From Leptotrichia sp. oral taxon 215 str. W9775 (GTDB lineage Bacteria; Fusobacteriota; Fusobacteriia; Fusobacteriales; Leptotrichiaceae), in the NCBI RefSeq assembly GCF_000469505.1, contig NZ_KI272874.1:1-64000 (forward strand): a stretch of 64,000 nt of DNA, given 5' to 3'. Under the pieces are notes generated by a model that was not told the origin of the DNA, made no database searches, and saw nothing but the letters and a program-made list of their open reading frames with translations. The position numbers and the translations under genes are program-made. This document shows, piece after piece, positions 17,028-26,271 of the stretch (the first letter of the stretch is position 1; each line of letters opens with the position of its first letter).

Positions 17028-19010
17028 TTATATATCAAGGTTTCTTACATAATTTGCATTTTCTTCAATAAACCTTCTTCTAGGTTCCACCTTGTCCCCC
17101 ATAAGTATATTGAACATTTTGTCAGCATATGAGGCATCTTCCATCGAAACCTTAAGAAGTGTTCTCACTTCAGGATCAAGTGTAGTTTCCCACAGCTGTT
17201 CCGGATTCATTTCTCCCAGCCCTTTATATCTCTGTATTGTATATTTTCTATTTTCATTTTCAAGAGTTTTTGTAACCTGTTTCAGCTGGTCATCAGAATA
17301 CGCATATTTTATTGCTTTCCCAGCCTGAATTTTATATAAAGGTGGCTGCGCTATATATATGTATCCTTCATTTATAAGTTCTCTCAAATGTCTGTAGAAG
17401 AATGTCAGCATAAGGGTTCTTATGTGCGCTCCATCTACGTCGGCATCTGTCATAATTACTATTTTATGATATCTCAGCTTCGAAAGATCCATTTCTTCTC
17501 CAAATCCTGCTCCAAATGCTGTTATCATGGCTCTTATTTCTGCATTTTCCAGAGCCTTGTTTATTCCTGATTTCTCAACATTCAGTATTTTCCCTCTTAG
17601 AGGAAGTATTGCCTGGAATCTTCTGTCTCTTCCCTGTTTCGCCGAACCTCCCGCAGAGTTTCCTTCGACTATGAATATTTCAGATTCTGAAGGATCCTTT
17701 GAAGAACAGTCTGCAAGCTTTCCAGGTAACGAACCTACTTCAAGGCTGTTTTTTCTAAGTACAAGTTCCCTAGCTTTTTTCGCCGCTTCCCTTGCTTTTT
17801 TAGACATTGACATTTTTTCAATTATTTTTTCCGCTTCCTTTGGATGATCCTCCAAGTAGAATTTAAGGTTATTTCCCACAATATTTGAAACTATTCCTGT
17901 TACTTCACTGTTTCCAAGTTTGGTTTTTGTCTGCCCCTCAAACTGCGGTTCAGGAATTTTCACGCTTATTACGCAGAAAAGTCCTTCCCTTACATCTGAT
18001 CCCTGGAACGATCCGTCTTTTTCCTTTATGATATTCATCTGTTTAGCTATATCATTTATTGTTCTTGTAAGTGCCGTTCTGAATCCACTTACGTGTGTTC
18101 CACCTTCGTATGTATTTATATTATTTACAAATGAATATACATTTTCCTTCTGGGATACTGTATATGTCATTGCAATTTCCACTTCAACAAATTTAGCTGA
18201 TTTATGTTTTTTTACAACATTTCCCTCTGCGTCAGTCGTTTCAACATCTTCCTCTTCCTGAACCTTGTATGTGTCACTCATGTATATTATATCGTCAGAA
18301 ATTTTTTCCTCATCTGTTATTTCAGTAAGGAAGTCCTTTATTCCTCCCTCAAACAGGAATTCTTCAGATTTTATCTTTTCACTGTCCCTCTCATCTGCAA
18401 GCTCTATTTTAAGTCCTTTGTTAAGATAAGCAAGTTCCTTCAGTCTTGATTCAAGTACAGAATAGTCATAAACTGTTGTTTCAAATATTTCAGCATCTGC
18501 CTTAAATCTTATAGTAGTTCCATGTTTATCTTCAGGAGCTTCTGCTATCTGGACAGGGTCGCTTACAGGAATTCCTCTTTTAAAAGTCTGTCTTACTGTT
18601 TTTCCATCCCTTGTAACTGTAGCTTCTACCCATTCAGAAAGGGCATTTACAACTGAAATTCCTACTCCGTGAAGCCCTCCTGATACTTTATAGTTGTCAT
18701 TATCAAATTTTCCTCCCGCATGAAGTACAGTCATTACAACTTCAAGTGTAGACTTTCCTGTTTCGTGCATTCCTATCGGGATTCCTCTTCCGTTATCTAC
18801 CACTTCTATTACATTATCAGGTAATATTTTTACAGATATGTTATCACATATTCCTGCCAGAGCCTCATCGACACTGTTATCCACTACCTCCCATACAAGG
18901 TGATGAAGTCCTTTTGAAGAAGTTGACCCTATATACATTCCCGGTCTTACCCTTACGGCTTCCAGTCCTTCCAGTACCCTTATATCCTCGGCTCCATAAT
19001 TATTAGACAT
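17028..19010 (-). CDS. gyrB: DNA gyrase subunit B
   Basis: 660 residues. GHKL ATPase motifs include EVVDNSVDEALAG, DNGRGIP and GGLHGVG. TOPRIM motifs include IVEGNSAGGSAKQGRDR, PLRGKILNVEK and MTDADVDGAHI. The C-terminal gyrase domain has QRYKGLGEMNPEQLWETT. Length is normal. It forms A2B2 gyrase with the product of the next gene. GGAGGAAAAA precedes ATG, and a TATAAT box is present about 45 bases upstream. Confidence 0.97.
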   Translation of the reverse strand: MSNNYGAEDIRVLEGLEAVRVRPGMYIGSTSSKGLHHLVWEVVDNSVDEALAGICDNISVKILPDNVIEVVDNGRGIPIGMHETGKSTLEVVMTVLHAGGKFDNDNYKVSGGLHGVGISVVNALSEWVEATVTRDGKTVRQTFKRGIPVSDPVQIAEAPEDKHGTTIRFKADAEIFETTVYDYSVLESRLKELAYLNKGLKIELADERDSEKIKSEEFLFEGGIKDFLTEITDEEKISDDIIYMSDTYKVQEEEDVETTDAEGNVVKKHKSAKFVEVEIAMTYTVSQKENVYSFVNNINTYEGGTHVSGFRTALTRTINDIAKQMNIIKEKDGSFQGSDVREGLFCVISVKIPEPQFEGQTKTKLGNSEVTGIVSNIVGNNLKFYLEDHPKEAEKIIEKMSMSKKAREAAKKARELVLRKNSLEVGSLPGKLADCSSKDPSESEIFIVEGNSAGGSAKQGRDRRFQAILPLRGKILNVEKSGINKALENAEIRAMITAFGAGFGEEMDLSKLRYHKIVIMTDADVDGAHIRTLMLTFFYRHLRELINEGYIYIAQPPLYKIQAGKAIKYAYSDDQLKQVTKTLENENRKYTIQRYKGLGEMNPEQLWETTLDPEVRTLLKVSMEDASYADKMFNILMGDKVEPRRRFIEENANYVRNLDI

Positions 19011-19124
19011 TTTTTCCTCCGTTTATATCTTATTTCGTTTTTCCCTATTCCTATTATTATACAATATATATTTTAGTTTAACGTTTGTGTTACTTGTGTT
19101 TTATTTTTATAAATATATATGTAA

Positions 19125-20492
19125 CTATTTTCCCACACAGAAGTTTCCAAATACGTGATCCAGAATATCTTCCGATGATATTTCCCCTGTTATTTCCGAA
19201 AGTGAATCAAGTGCTTCCTTCAAATCCACAGAAATTAAATCCATAGGCATTCCTGCATCTATCGTTTCAAAAATATTTCTTATTGCATCCTTTGTCTTTT
19301 CAAGTGCTGTCTTATGTCTTATATTGGTAATTATAAGCTTTTCAGATGAATCTTCAACATTTTCCTCAACTATATAGGAATATATTCTTTCTTCCATATC
19401 TTCAATACCTATATTATCCTTTGCAGATATTTCCAGAATATTTTCAAGATTGAATTCCTCAAGCTCTATTTTTCTTTCAAGATCTATCTTGTTTAAAAGT
19501 ACAATTGTCTTTTTATTATGATTCTGTATTTCCTCTATTACTTCCCTATCTTCACTTTCAAGTTCCCTCGAAGCATCCAGCACAAGCAGTACAAGATCCG
19601 CATTTTCAATAAATTTCTTTGATTTTTCCACTCCGATATTTTCAACAATATCTTCTGTCTTTCTTATTCCCGCCGTATCTGTCAGTACCAGCGGAATCCC
19701 TTTTATATTAATTATTTCCTCTATGACATCCCTTGTTGTTCCCGGAATATGTGTAACTATTGCCCTTTCTTCCTTCAGAAGTGAATTCAGAAGGGTTGAT
19801 TTTCCCACATTAGGCTTTCCGGCAATTACAGTTTTTATACCTTCCTTTATTTTTTTCCCCTTGTCGTAGGAGGATATAAGTCTGTCTGCCTCTGCATATA
19901 CATTTTCAAGATTTTCCCTCAGATTAGAAGGAAGCGGATCGTCTATCCCCTCTTCAGGATAGTCAAGCACAACATTTACATGTGCTGTCACATCAAGCAG
20001 AGCCTTCTTGAAGCTGGCTATTTTATCCCTCAGGTCTCCACGTAGCTGTTCAAGCGACAGTGAAATACTCTTTTCAGTCTTTCCATGAATAATGTCCATT
20101 ACCGCCTCTGCCTGTGAAAGATCTATTCTTCCGTTCATGAATGCCCTTTTTGTAAATTCCCCCTGCTCAGCATGTCTTGCACCGTTTTTCAGGACAAGCT
20201 CCAGTACCTTTTCGCTTATCAGATGCCCACCGTGGCAGTTTATTTCAACAACATCTTCACAAGTGTATGTTTTAGGTGCCTTCATTCTTACAGCCATTAC
20301 TTCATCTACTATTTTTCCATTATCGTGAATAAATCCGTAATTAAACTTATAAAAACCCAAATCTCTGTTTGGGTTTTTAGTATTAAATATTCTCTCCAGT
20401 ATTTCAAATGATTTATCCCCCGATATTCTTATTATTCCTATTCCGCCCTCACCTCTTGGAGTTGAAATTGCGGCTATTGTGTCAAATAACAT
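19125..20492 (-). CDS. mnmE: tRNA modification GTPase MnmE
   Basis: About 455 residues: N-terminal folate-binding domain (DTIAAISTPRGEGGIGIIRIS), helical domain and inserted G domain. GTPase motifs are GKPNVGKST, a DTAG switch and NKID. The C-terminal FCVGK supplies the catalytic Cys. With MnmG (encoded at 29206) it makes the 5-carboxymethylaminomethyl group on U34 of tRNAs. Two ATGs lie six bases apart; GAGGT is well spaced only for the second, so 20492 is used. It closes the classic rpmH-rnpA-yidD-yidC-jag-mnmE run. Confidence 0.96.
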   Translation of the reverse strand: MLFDTIAAISTPRGEGGIGIIRISGDKSFEILERIFNTKNPNRDLGFYKFNYGFIHDNGKIVDEVMAVRMKAPKTYTCEDVVEINCHGGHLISEKVLELVLKNGARHAEQGEFTKRAFMNGRIDLSQAEAVMDIIHGKTEKSISLSLEQLRGDLRDKIASFKKALLDVTAHVNVVLDYPEEGIDDPLPSNLRENLENVYAEADRLISSYDKGKKIKEGIKTVIAGKPNVGKSTLLNSLLKEERAIVTHIPGTTRDVIEEIINIKGIPLVLTDTAGIRKTEDIVENIGVEKSKKFIENADLVLLVLDASRELESEDREVIEEIQNHNKKTIVLLNKIDLERKIELEEFNLENILEISAKDNIGIEDMEERIYSYIVEENVEDSSEKLIITNIRHKTALEKTKDAIRNIFETIDAGMPMDLISVDLKEALDSLSEITGEISSEDILDHVFGNFCVGK

Positions 20493-20512
20493 TTTCATAC
20501 CTCATTTTTTTA

Positions 20513-21436
20513 CTAGTCTTTTATTCTTTTTATAACAAGATATCTCTTAGGTTCTTCTCCTACACTTTCTGTCTTAAGCCCTTTTATAAATGAAATTTCT
20601 TCGTGTATAATTTTTCTTTCCCTTGCAGACATAGGATTAAGTTTTACATTTCTTCCTGAATCAAGAACTTTTTTCCCTTTTTTTCTTGCAAGATCCCTTA
20701 ACGCTTCTTCCCTTTTATCTTTGTAATTGTTTGAATCTATAACTACTTTTATATTTTTTAAAGTTTTTACAGAAGTAAGAAGGTATTCAATGGCATTTAA
20801 TGCACTTCCTTTTTCCCCTATAAGATATCTTATATCCTTACCGTCAACATTTACAACATATCTTTCTCCTTCTTTTGATATGTTTACTATTTTAAGGCTA
20901 AGTTTTGAATTTACAATAAATTCCTTCATGAAACTTCTTATTCTTCCGAAATTAGGATCATCAGAATTTTCAGCTTCAACTTCCACTTTTTTGTTTTCTT
21001 CCTTCTGAACTCTTGTATTTTCATTGTTTAAACGTTCATTTTTCTGATGTTTTTCCTTGTTTTCGGTATTCTGGCCATTCCAGTTTTTTCTTCCCTGTTT
21101 TACATTTTCCTTTGGATTTTTTCCGTCATTTTTTCTATTTTCTTTATGGTTATTTCCTGAATTTCTAAATTCATTTTTCCTATTTTCAGATTTTACTTCA
21201 TTTTTCCCTGAACCTGTTCTGTTTTCAGCAGGTTTTACTTTTGGATTTTCCCTTTTTTCACCTTTTTTTACAATTTCTATTTCATATTCACCATTTACAT
21301 TGAAGAAAAGTATTTTTTTAGGTTCCTTCAGGACTGTTATCCTGAATTCTTCATCCTCACCCAGTGTAAGGCTTCTTTTTACCATATTGTCCAATTCTTC
21401 TCTATTTTTAGCTTTTAATACTATTTTTTCCATCAT
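20513..21436 (-). CDS. jag: Jag/KhpB RNA-binding protein
   Basis: About 307 residues: N-terminal Jag-N domain (VLKAKNREELDNMVKRSL), then roughly 100 residues of Asn/Lys/Glu-rich low-complexity linker. The C-terminus is a KH-II domain with GEKGSALNAIEYL and an R3H domain with PMSARERKIIHE. It probably acts as the KhpB partner in RNA binding and envelope/division control. The GTG/ATG/ATG start cluster is resolved by AAGGA seven bases before the middle ATG. Its 5' end overlaps the yidC 3' end by about 29 bases, suggesting translational coupling. Confidence 0.92.
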   Translation of the reverse strand: MMEKIVLKAKNREELDNMVKRSLTLGEDEEFRITVLKEPKKILFFNVNGEYEIEIVKKGEKRENPKVKPAENRTGSGKNEVKSENRKNEFRNSGNNHKENRKNDGKNPKENVKQGRKNWNGQNTENKEKHQKNERLNNENTRVQKEENKKVEVEAENSDDPNFGRIRSFMKEFIVNSKLSLKIVNISKEGERYVVNVDGKDIRYLIGEKGSALNAIEYLLTSVKTLKNIKVVIDSNNYKDKREEALRDLARKKGKKVLDSGRNVKLNPMSARERKIIHEEISFIKGLKTESVGEEPKRYLVIKRIKD

Positions 21437-22106
21437 CACTTCTTCCTTTCATAATGATATACTGTTGTGCAAGCGAAAGAGCTCCTGAAACTAAATAATA
21501 TAATGTTACCCCTGAAGGCATTCTGTAGAAAAGGAACAGCATCATAAGAGGCATTGTATACATCATTGACTGAAGCTGGTTATTTCCATCCTGTCCTTTA
21601 GTAGCTCCAGACATAATTTTCTGCTGCAGGTAAGTTACTCCTGTATTTAAAATAGGAAGCAGGTTAAATGCAAAATTTCCAAACATAAACAGTCTGTCAG
21701 GCTGCTTCAAGTTAAACCATAGGAATGTCGCATCATTTGGAATTGTCTTTCCGCTGAATGCATAATATAGTGCTACGAAAACCGGTAACTGAATTAAAAG
21801 AGGTAAACATCCTCCTAAAGGATTTACATTGTTTGCTTTGTATATTTCAGCTGTTCTTTTTTGATATTCCTGCGGATCGTCCTTGTATTTTTCCTTTATT
21901 TTATCCAGTTCAGGCTGTAATTCCCTCATTTTTTTCATTGATTTTTCCTGTTTCAATGTCAACGGGAAAACTATTATTCTCATTAAAATTGTTATTATGA
22001 TTATTGCTATACCAAATTTACCCGGTATTCCTAGATGACCTACTGCTTCCGCTATTTTTTCCAAAAGAAAAACAACGGCTTCTTCAAGTATTTTTATTCT
22101 GAACAT
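21408..22106 (-). CDS. yidC: membrane protein insertase YidC (short type)
   Basis: 232 residues, the compact YidC/Oxa1 core without the large periplasmic domain of Proteobacteria. Features are the conserved Arg in TILMRIIVFPLTLKQEKS, a cytoplasmic coiled hairpin (RELQPELDKIKEKYKDD), NPLGGCLPLLIQLPVFVALY, and further membrane segments ending near LVSGALSLAQQY. It inserts inner-membrane proteins alone or with SecYEG. There is no lipoprotein-type signal peptide as in Gram-positive SpoIIIJ. GGAGG precedes the start. Confidence 0.95.
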   Translation of the reverse strand: MFRIKILEEAVVFLLEKIAEAVGHLGIPGKFGIAIIIITILMRIIVFPLTLKQEKSMKKMRELQPELDKIKEKYKDDPQEYQKRTAEIYKANNVNPLGGCLPLLIQLPVFVALYYAFSGKTIPNDATFLWFNLKQPDRLFMFGNFAFNLLPILNTGVTYLQQKIMSGATKGQDGNNQLQSMMYTMPLMMLFLFYRMPSGVTLYYLVSGALSLAQQYIIMKGRSDDGKNSIKS

Positions 22107-22134
22107 TTATCTTTTTCCTCCATTATATTATTTT

Positions 22135-22344
22135 TTATTTTAACGGGTCATATCCTCCCTTGTTAAAGGGATGACATTTTAAAATCCTTTTTATGCTGAG
22201 GTACGCTCCCTTTATGGCACCATATTTTGTAATAGCCTGTCTTGAATATTCTGAACATGTAGGATAAAACCTGCATCTTCTTCCAAATGCACCTGAAAAA
22301 AATTTCTGATATATTTTTATCAAAAATAGAAGCACATGTTTCAT
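22135..22344 (-). CDS. yidD: membrane protein insertion efficiency factor YidD
   Basis: 69 residues with the invariant FYPTCSEYSRQAI block, GAIKGAYLSIKRILKCHPF and a C-terminal GGYDPLK. It is a small amphipathic protein assisting YidC-dependent insertion. Its start overlaps the rnpA stop in an ATGA arrangement, so the two are translationally coupled. Confidence 0.95.
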   Translation of the reverse strand: MKHVLLFLIKIYQKFFSGAFGRRCRFYPTCSEYSRQAITKYGAIKGAYLSIKRILKCHPFNKGGYDPLK

Positions 22345-22667
22345 TTTTTAATCACCTTTAACATATCTTTTTCAATATCTTCATATTTTAAGCTAGCCAG
22401 TTTTTCCTTCAGAACTGCCTTTCCTACAAAAATATAGTCTGTACCTTCTTTAAATTTTTCCTTGTTATTTTTTACAAATTCCCTAAAAAGTCTTTTTATC
22501 CTGTTTCTCTGAACTGCGTTTCCTGTCTTTTTACTTGCCACAAATCCAAAACGCTGCATACAATTTTTATTTTCAGACACAAAAACAATGGCATACCTAG
22601 TGTACACCTTCCTGGATTTGTTGTAAATTGTCGTGAAGTCCCTGCTTCTTTTTAATTTATCAATCAT
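22341..22667 (-). CDS. rnpA: ribonuclease P protein component
   Basis: 108 basic residues with the RNR motif region GNAVQRNRIKRLFREF, typical of the protein subunit that helps RNase P RNA mature tRNA 5' ends. N-terminal LKRSRDFTTIYNKSRKV is the usual substrate-binding face. It lies 57 bases after rpmH with a terminator-like hairpin between, so expression relative to L34 is probably attenuated. Confidence 0.96.
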   Translation of the reverse strand: MIDKLKRSRDFTTIYNKSRKVYTRYAIVFVSENKNCMQRFGFVASKKTGNAVQRNRIKRLFREFVKNNKEKFKEGTDYIFVGKAVLKEKLASLKYEDIEKDMLKVIKK

Positions 22668-22693
22668 TTTTATAAACTTTCTGATATTTTGTT

Positions 22694-22724
22694 AAAAACC
22701 CGGTGTTGTTTTAAAGTCACCGGG
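22694..22724 (-). terminator. terminator-like attenuator between rpmH and rnpA
   Basis: Read on the minus strand, CCCGGTG (22718-22724) pairs with CACCGGG (22699-22705), followed by five T. It begins right next to the rpmH stop codon. It would let abundant rpmH message end here while some transcription continues to rnpA. Confidence 0.85.
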
Positions 22725-22862
22725 TTATGCTGATAGTTTTGCTCTTCCTTTATTTCTTCTTCTTTTTAAAACATTTCTACCGCTTTTAGTTTGCATTCTT
22801 TTTCTGAATCCATGATCTTTTTTTCTTTTTCTTTTATTTGGTTGGTATGTTCTTTTAGTCAT
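22725..22862 (-). CDS. rpmH: 50S ribosomal protein L34
   Basis: A 45-codon gene read directly from the sequence: starts MTKRTYQPNKRKRK, contains HGFRKRMQTKSGRNVL and ends GRAKLSA. It is very basic and typical in length. AAAGGAAAG precedes ATG. It is the first gene of the leftward run from oriC and has a strong promoter at 22921-22949. Confidence 0.97.
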   Translation of the reverse strand: MTKRTYQPNKRKRKKDHGFRKRMQTKSGRNVLKRRRNKGRAKLSA

Positions 22863-22920
22863 TTTCTTTCCTTTCTGAGTTATTTAAGTGTAAGTCTTTT
22901 TTTCAAGTAGTTTACATATT

Positions 22921-22949
22921 ATGATAAACAAATTTTACGAAAAAGTCAA
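22921..22949 (-). promoter_or_regulatory. rpmH promoter
   Basis: On the minus strand: TTGACT (22944-22949), 17-base spacer, TATCAT (22921-22926). It lies about 60 bases upstream of the rpmH start. Confidence 0.8.
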
Positions 22950-23410
22950 GGAATATTTGCATTAATTTTCTTTTTTATTAATAAATAACATTTTTCTGAT
23001 ATAATATAAGGGGATTTCTTCCTGTTTTAAAAAAATCTGAAAAAACTTTTTTCCACTTTGCTATAATATTAAATATATATATATTCTTTTTATATTAGTA
23101 TTATTATAGGAGTATGGATTTGTTGGAAGCCAGGAAAATAGGGACAGTTTTTAATGGAAAATATGTTGAAAAGAAAATTGTAAATTGTTGATAAAAAATT
23201 ATAACACAATTTTTAACAGGCTTTTTAACATAAAATCTTGAAAAAAAAATAAAAAAAATTTTATTGTGTAAAAAAAGTTAGTTTCTAAAAAAAACAGTAC
23301 TTTAAGATGGTGTGGAAAAATGTGTTAAAATGTGGGAAAGTGAAAGAATCCTTTAAAAAATCTATGAAAAAATGTTTATATTACTGTTGGAAAGTTGAAA
23401 AGTACCTTCC
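22950..23410. other. probable chromosomal replication origin (oriC)
   Basis: The non-coding interval between divergent rpmH and dnaA, the usual oriC site, is very AT-rich. DnaA-box-like 9-mers include TGTTGATAA (23186-23194, reverse of TTATCAACA). Three TGTG-led motifs lie on an exact 10-base step: TGTGGAAAA (23311), TGTGTTAAA (23321) and TGTGGGAAA (23331). No perfect TTATCCACA was seen. AT-rich DUE candidates occur around 23075-23100 and 23240-23270. The call rests on position plus degenerate boxes. Confidence 0.75.
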
Positions 23411-23439
23411 TTGATTAATTATATTTTTTATGTTATATT
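23411..23439 (+). promoter_or_regulatory. dnaA promoter
   Basis: TTGATT (23411-23416), 17-base spacer, TATATT (23434-23439), ending 34 bases before the dnaA ATG. It lies at the right edge of the TGTG-repeat region, so autoregulation by DnaA is plausible. Confidence 0.7.
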
Positions 23440-23473
23440 CAATATGAAATAACGTAAAAGGAGTTGTAAATAT

Positions 23474-24820
23474 ATGGAAATGAGTGCCTCAAAGCTATGG
23501 GAAAAAATTTTAAAAATTATAAAAAAGAGAGTAAATGAAGTAGAATTCAATACTTTTTTTAAAAACGTAGAGGCAGAAGAAATATCTGATAACACATTAA
23601 AGCTGATTTGCAGCACAAATCTTGTAAAAAAGAACATGGAGAAATATAAGGAACAGATAGAGGAAATAATTGAAATAATTACTGACGAAGAAATGAAGGC
23701 GGTTTTTGAAGTGAAGGTTCAGGAACCTGTACAGAGCAGCAGCTACAGATTTTCAGAAAACAGGGCTGACAGAAGCGACAGAATAAATACAGGTCTTAAT
23801 GAAAAAAACAACATTGATAATTTTGTGGTAGGTGACAACAGCAGGCTTGCATATAATGCATGTCAGGCGGTTGTGGAAAATGAAATTCCTGTTTATAATC
23901 CGCTTCTTATATACGGTGGTTCAGGGCTTGGGAAAACCCATCTGATTCAGGCTACAGGAAATGCCATCGTTGAAAAATATCCATACAAGAAGGTTTTTTA
24001 TTCAACTTCGGAAGAATTTTCAAACACTTTTTTCCAGATGCTTCAGAAGGGGGAAATACAGGAGTTCAGGGATACTTTCAGAAGCCTTGATGTACTTCTG
24101 CTGGATGATATCCAGTTTTTCGAGAAGGTTTTCGGAAAAGGTGGAGGAACTATCGAGGAAGAGTTCTTTCATACCTTCAACAAGCTGCAGGAACTTGGAA
24201 AGCAGATAATTATGATAAGTGACAGATACCCTAAGGATATAAAAAATCTTTCAAAGAGAATGGAATCAAGATTTCTGTCGGGGCTTTCTGTGGAAATACA
24301 GCAGCCGGGATTTGAAACAAGGGTGGCTATACTGAAAAGATATGCAGTGAAAAGAAATATTGAAATTGATGACAATATACTTGAATATATAGCTGACACT
24401 GTTGATACGAATGTAAGGGAAATGGAAGGAATGCTTACTTCAATGAGTGCCAGATCGAAACTTCTTAACGAAAAGATAACTTTACAGCAGGTACAGGATG
24501 AGCTGGCTAACAGGATAAGAAGGCAGAGGGCTGAAATAACTGCTGAAAAAATAATAGAAACAGTATCTGTGGAATATGATGTACCTGTCACAGATATGAA
24601 ATCAAAGAAAAGACAGAAGAAAATAGTGAATGCAAGACAGATTGCAATGTTTCTTCTGAAGAACAGGCTTGATCTTAACCTGACTACAATTGGAGGACTG
24701 TTTGGTGGAAAGGATCACAGCACTGTTATAAGTAGCATAAGAAAAGTTGAAGGTAAAATGGAAGACAGCAAGGTATTTAAAGGGGAAATAGACAGGCTGA
24801 AACAGAATATTTCAAAATAG
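23474..24820 (+). CDS. dnaA: chromosomal replication initiator DnaA
   Basis: 448 residues in the four-domain layout: N-terminal helicase-loading domain, short linker, AAA+ domain and C-terminal helix-turn-helix. The AAA+ domain has Walker A GGSGLGKTHL, Walker B VLLLDDIQFF and sensor SRMESRFLSGL. The last domain ends with the signature GGKDHSTVISSIRKVE. It binds DnaA boxes in the adjacent oriC and opens the duplex. AAAGGAG stands ten bases before ATG. It starts the rightward dnaA-S4-recF-dciA block. Confidence 0.98.
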   Translation: MEMSASKLWEKILKIIKKRVNEVEFNTFFKNVEAEEISDNTLKLICSTNLVKKNMEKYKEQIEEIIEIITDEEMKAVFEVKVQEPVQSSSYRFSENRADRSDRINTGLNEKNNIDNFVVGDNSRLAYNACQAVVENEIPVYNPLLIYGGSGLGKTHLIQATGNAIVEKYPYKKVFYSTSEEFSNTFFQMLQKGEIQEFRDTFRSLDVLLLDDIQFFEKVFGKGGGTIEEEFFHTFNKLQELGKQIIMISDRYPKDIKNLSKRMESRFLSGLSVEIQQPGFETRVAILKRYAVKRNIEIDDNILEYIADTVDTNVREMEGMLTSMSARSKLLNEKITLQQVQDELANRIRRQRAEITAEKIIETVSVEYDVPVTDMKSKKRQKKIVNARQIAMFLLKNRLDLNLTTIGGLFGGKDHSTVISSIRKVEGKMEDSKVFKGEIDRLKQNISK

Positions 24821-24892
24821 TGGATAAAGAAGTCAGGAAGCTGAAAACCTTGAAATATTAATGGACTGGCAAACTGTCGGAAAGGAAGAAAA

Positions 24893-25141
24893 ATGAAAAA
24901 TAAAAATGATGAAATAGAAACTGTAGAAATAAATACAGAATTTATAAAGCTTGACCAGCTTTTAAAATGGGCAAACTTCACTGCTTCAGGAGTGGAATCA
25001 AAGATGTTTATACTGAATGGGGAAGTGAAGGTAAACGGAGAAGTTGAAACACGAAGGGGAAAGAAAATATACGACGGATATGTTGTGGAATTTAATGGGG
25101 AAAAGATAAAAGTTAAGGCTCCTAAGGCTCCTACAGAATAA
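24893..25141 (+). CDS. S4-domain RNA-binding protein (YaaA/RlbA type)
   Basis: 82 residues comprising a single S4 domain: FIKLDQLLKWANFTASG, then LNGEVKVNGEVETRRGKKI. This small gene sits between dnaA and recF in many bacteria, and the order is the same here. It probably binds structured RNA; its role is poorly defined. GGAAGGAAG precedes the start. Confidence 0.88.
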   Translation: MKNKNDEIETVEINTEFIKLDQLLKWANFTASGVESKMFILNGEVKVNGEVETRRGKKIYDGYVVEFNGEKIKVKAPKAPTE

Positions 25142-25179
25142 CCGTCTAAAAATATAGAAAAACACAGAGGGGATAACAT

Positions 25180-26271
25180 ATGTATCTGAACCAGATAAGC
25201 TATAGCAATTTTCGCTGTCTTGAAGATGGAAAAATAGACCTGGACAGGAATTTCAACTTAATATATGGGAAAAATGGACAGGGAAAAACTTCTTTCATAG
25301 AGGCTGTTCATTTTTTAGCAACTGGGAAAAGCTTCAGGACAAAGAAACTGAGGGAACTTTTCAGATACAACAGGAACAGGGTAATAGTTTTTGGAAAATA
25401 TACAGGGAAAAATAATGAAGAAAATACAATGGCTATCGATGTAAACGAAGACAGGAAGGATTTCTACATTAACAGGAATAAGAATAAATATATAGATTAT
25501 GTGGGAATTTTAAATATAATATCGTTTATACCTGAAGATATTGAAATAATTATAGGAAATCCTTCGGTAAGAAGAAATTTCTTTAATTATGAAATATCCC
25601 AGGCAAGAAAAGATTATCTGAAGTCAATTGTAGACTTTGAAAAAATACTGAAGGTGCGTAACAGGCTTATAAAGGAAAAGAAGACAGGTGAAGAAATATA
25701 CAGGATATACAATGACAGGTTTATAGAAGAAGGAGTGAATATAATAGTTCATAGAAGGGAATTTATAAGAAATATTTCGATTCTGCTGAATCTCAATTAT
25801 AGAAAACTTTTTGATGAAAAATCTGAGCTGAAGCTTAAATATGAATGTTTTTTAGGAGAAACGGAAAAAAAGTCGAGGGAGGAACTTACTGAGAAGTTCA
25901 GGGAGCTGTGCATAAGGAAAGCAGAAAGGGAGAGATTCCTTGGATACAGCCTTATCGGACCTCAGAAGGATGACTTTGTATTTGAACTGAATGGGAAAAA
26001 TGCAAAATCCTTTTCATCCCAGGGGGAAAAAAAGTCAATTATATTTTCTCTGAAAATTTCTGAAATAGACATGCTTGTGAAGGAAAAAAATGAATATCCT
26101 GTATTTATAATGGATGATATTGCCTCATACTTTGATGAAGTGAGAAAAAAGAGCATACTTGAGTATTTTGTAAATAAGAAGATCCAATGTTTTATAACTT
26201 CAACTGAAGATTTAAATATAAAAGGGAAAAGATTTATTGTGGAAAAAGGGAAAGTGAAGGCTTATGAGTAA
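25180..26271 (+). CDS. recF: DNA replication and repair protein RecF
   Basis: 363 residues of an SMC-like ABC ATPase: Walker A YGKNGQGKTSFIEAV, a signature region SFSSQGEKKSIIFSLK, and Walker B PVFIMDDIASYFDE. RecF helps load RecA at gaps with RecO and RecR. Its 3' end overlaps the next gene by eight bases. AGAGGGG precedes ATG. Confidence 0.95.
   Translation: MYLNQISYSNFRCLEDGKIDLDRNFNLIYGKNGQGKTSFIEAVHFLATGKSFRTKKLRELFRYNRNRVIVFGKYTGKNNEENTMAIDVNEDRKDFYINRNKNKYIDYVGILNIISFIPEDIEIIIGNPSVRRNFFNYEISQARKDYLKSIVDFEKILKVRNRLIKEKKTGEEIYRIYNDRFIEEGVNIIVHRREFIRNISILLNLNYRKLFDEKSELKLKYECFLGETEKKSREELTEKFRELCIRKAERERFLGYSLIGPQKDDFVFELNGKNAKSFSSQGEKKSIIFSLKISEIDMLVKEKNEYPVFIMDDIASYFDEVRKKSILEYFVNKKIQCFITSTEDLNIKGKRFIVEKGKVKAYE

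Noticed and set aside
20727..21488. Long open frames antisense to jag, gyrB and other genes
   Set aside because: Phe/Ser/Leu-rich translations without ribosome sites; they are shadows of Lys/Glu-rich real genes on the other strand.
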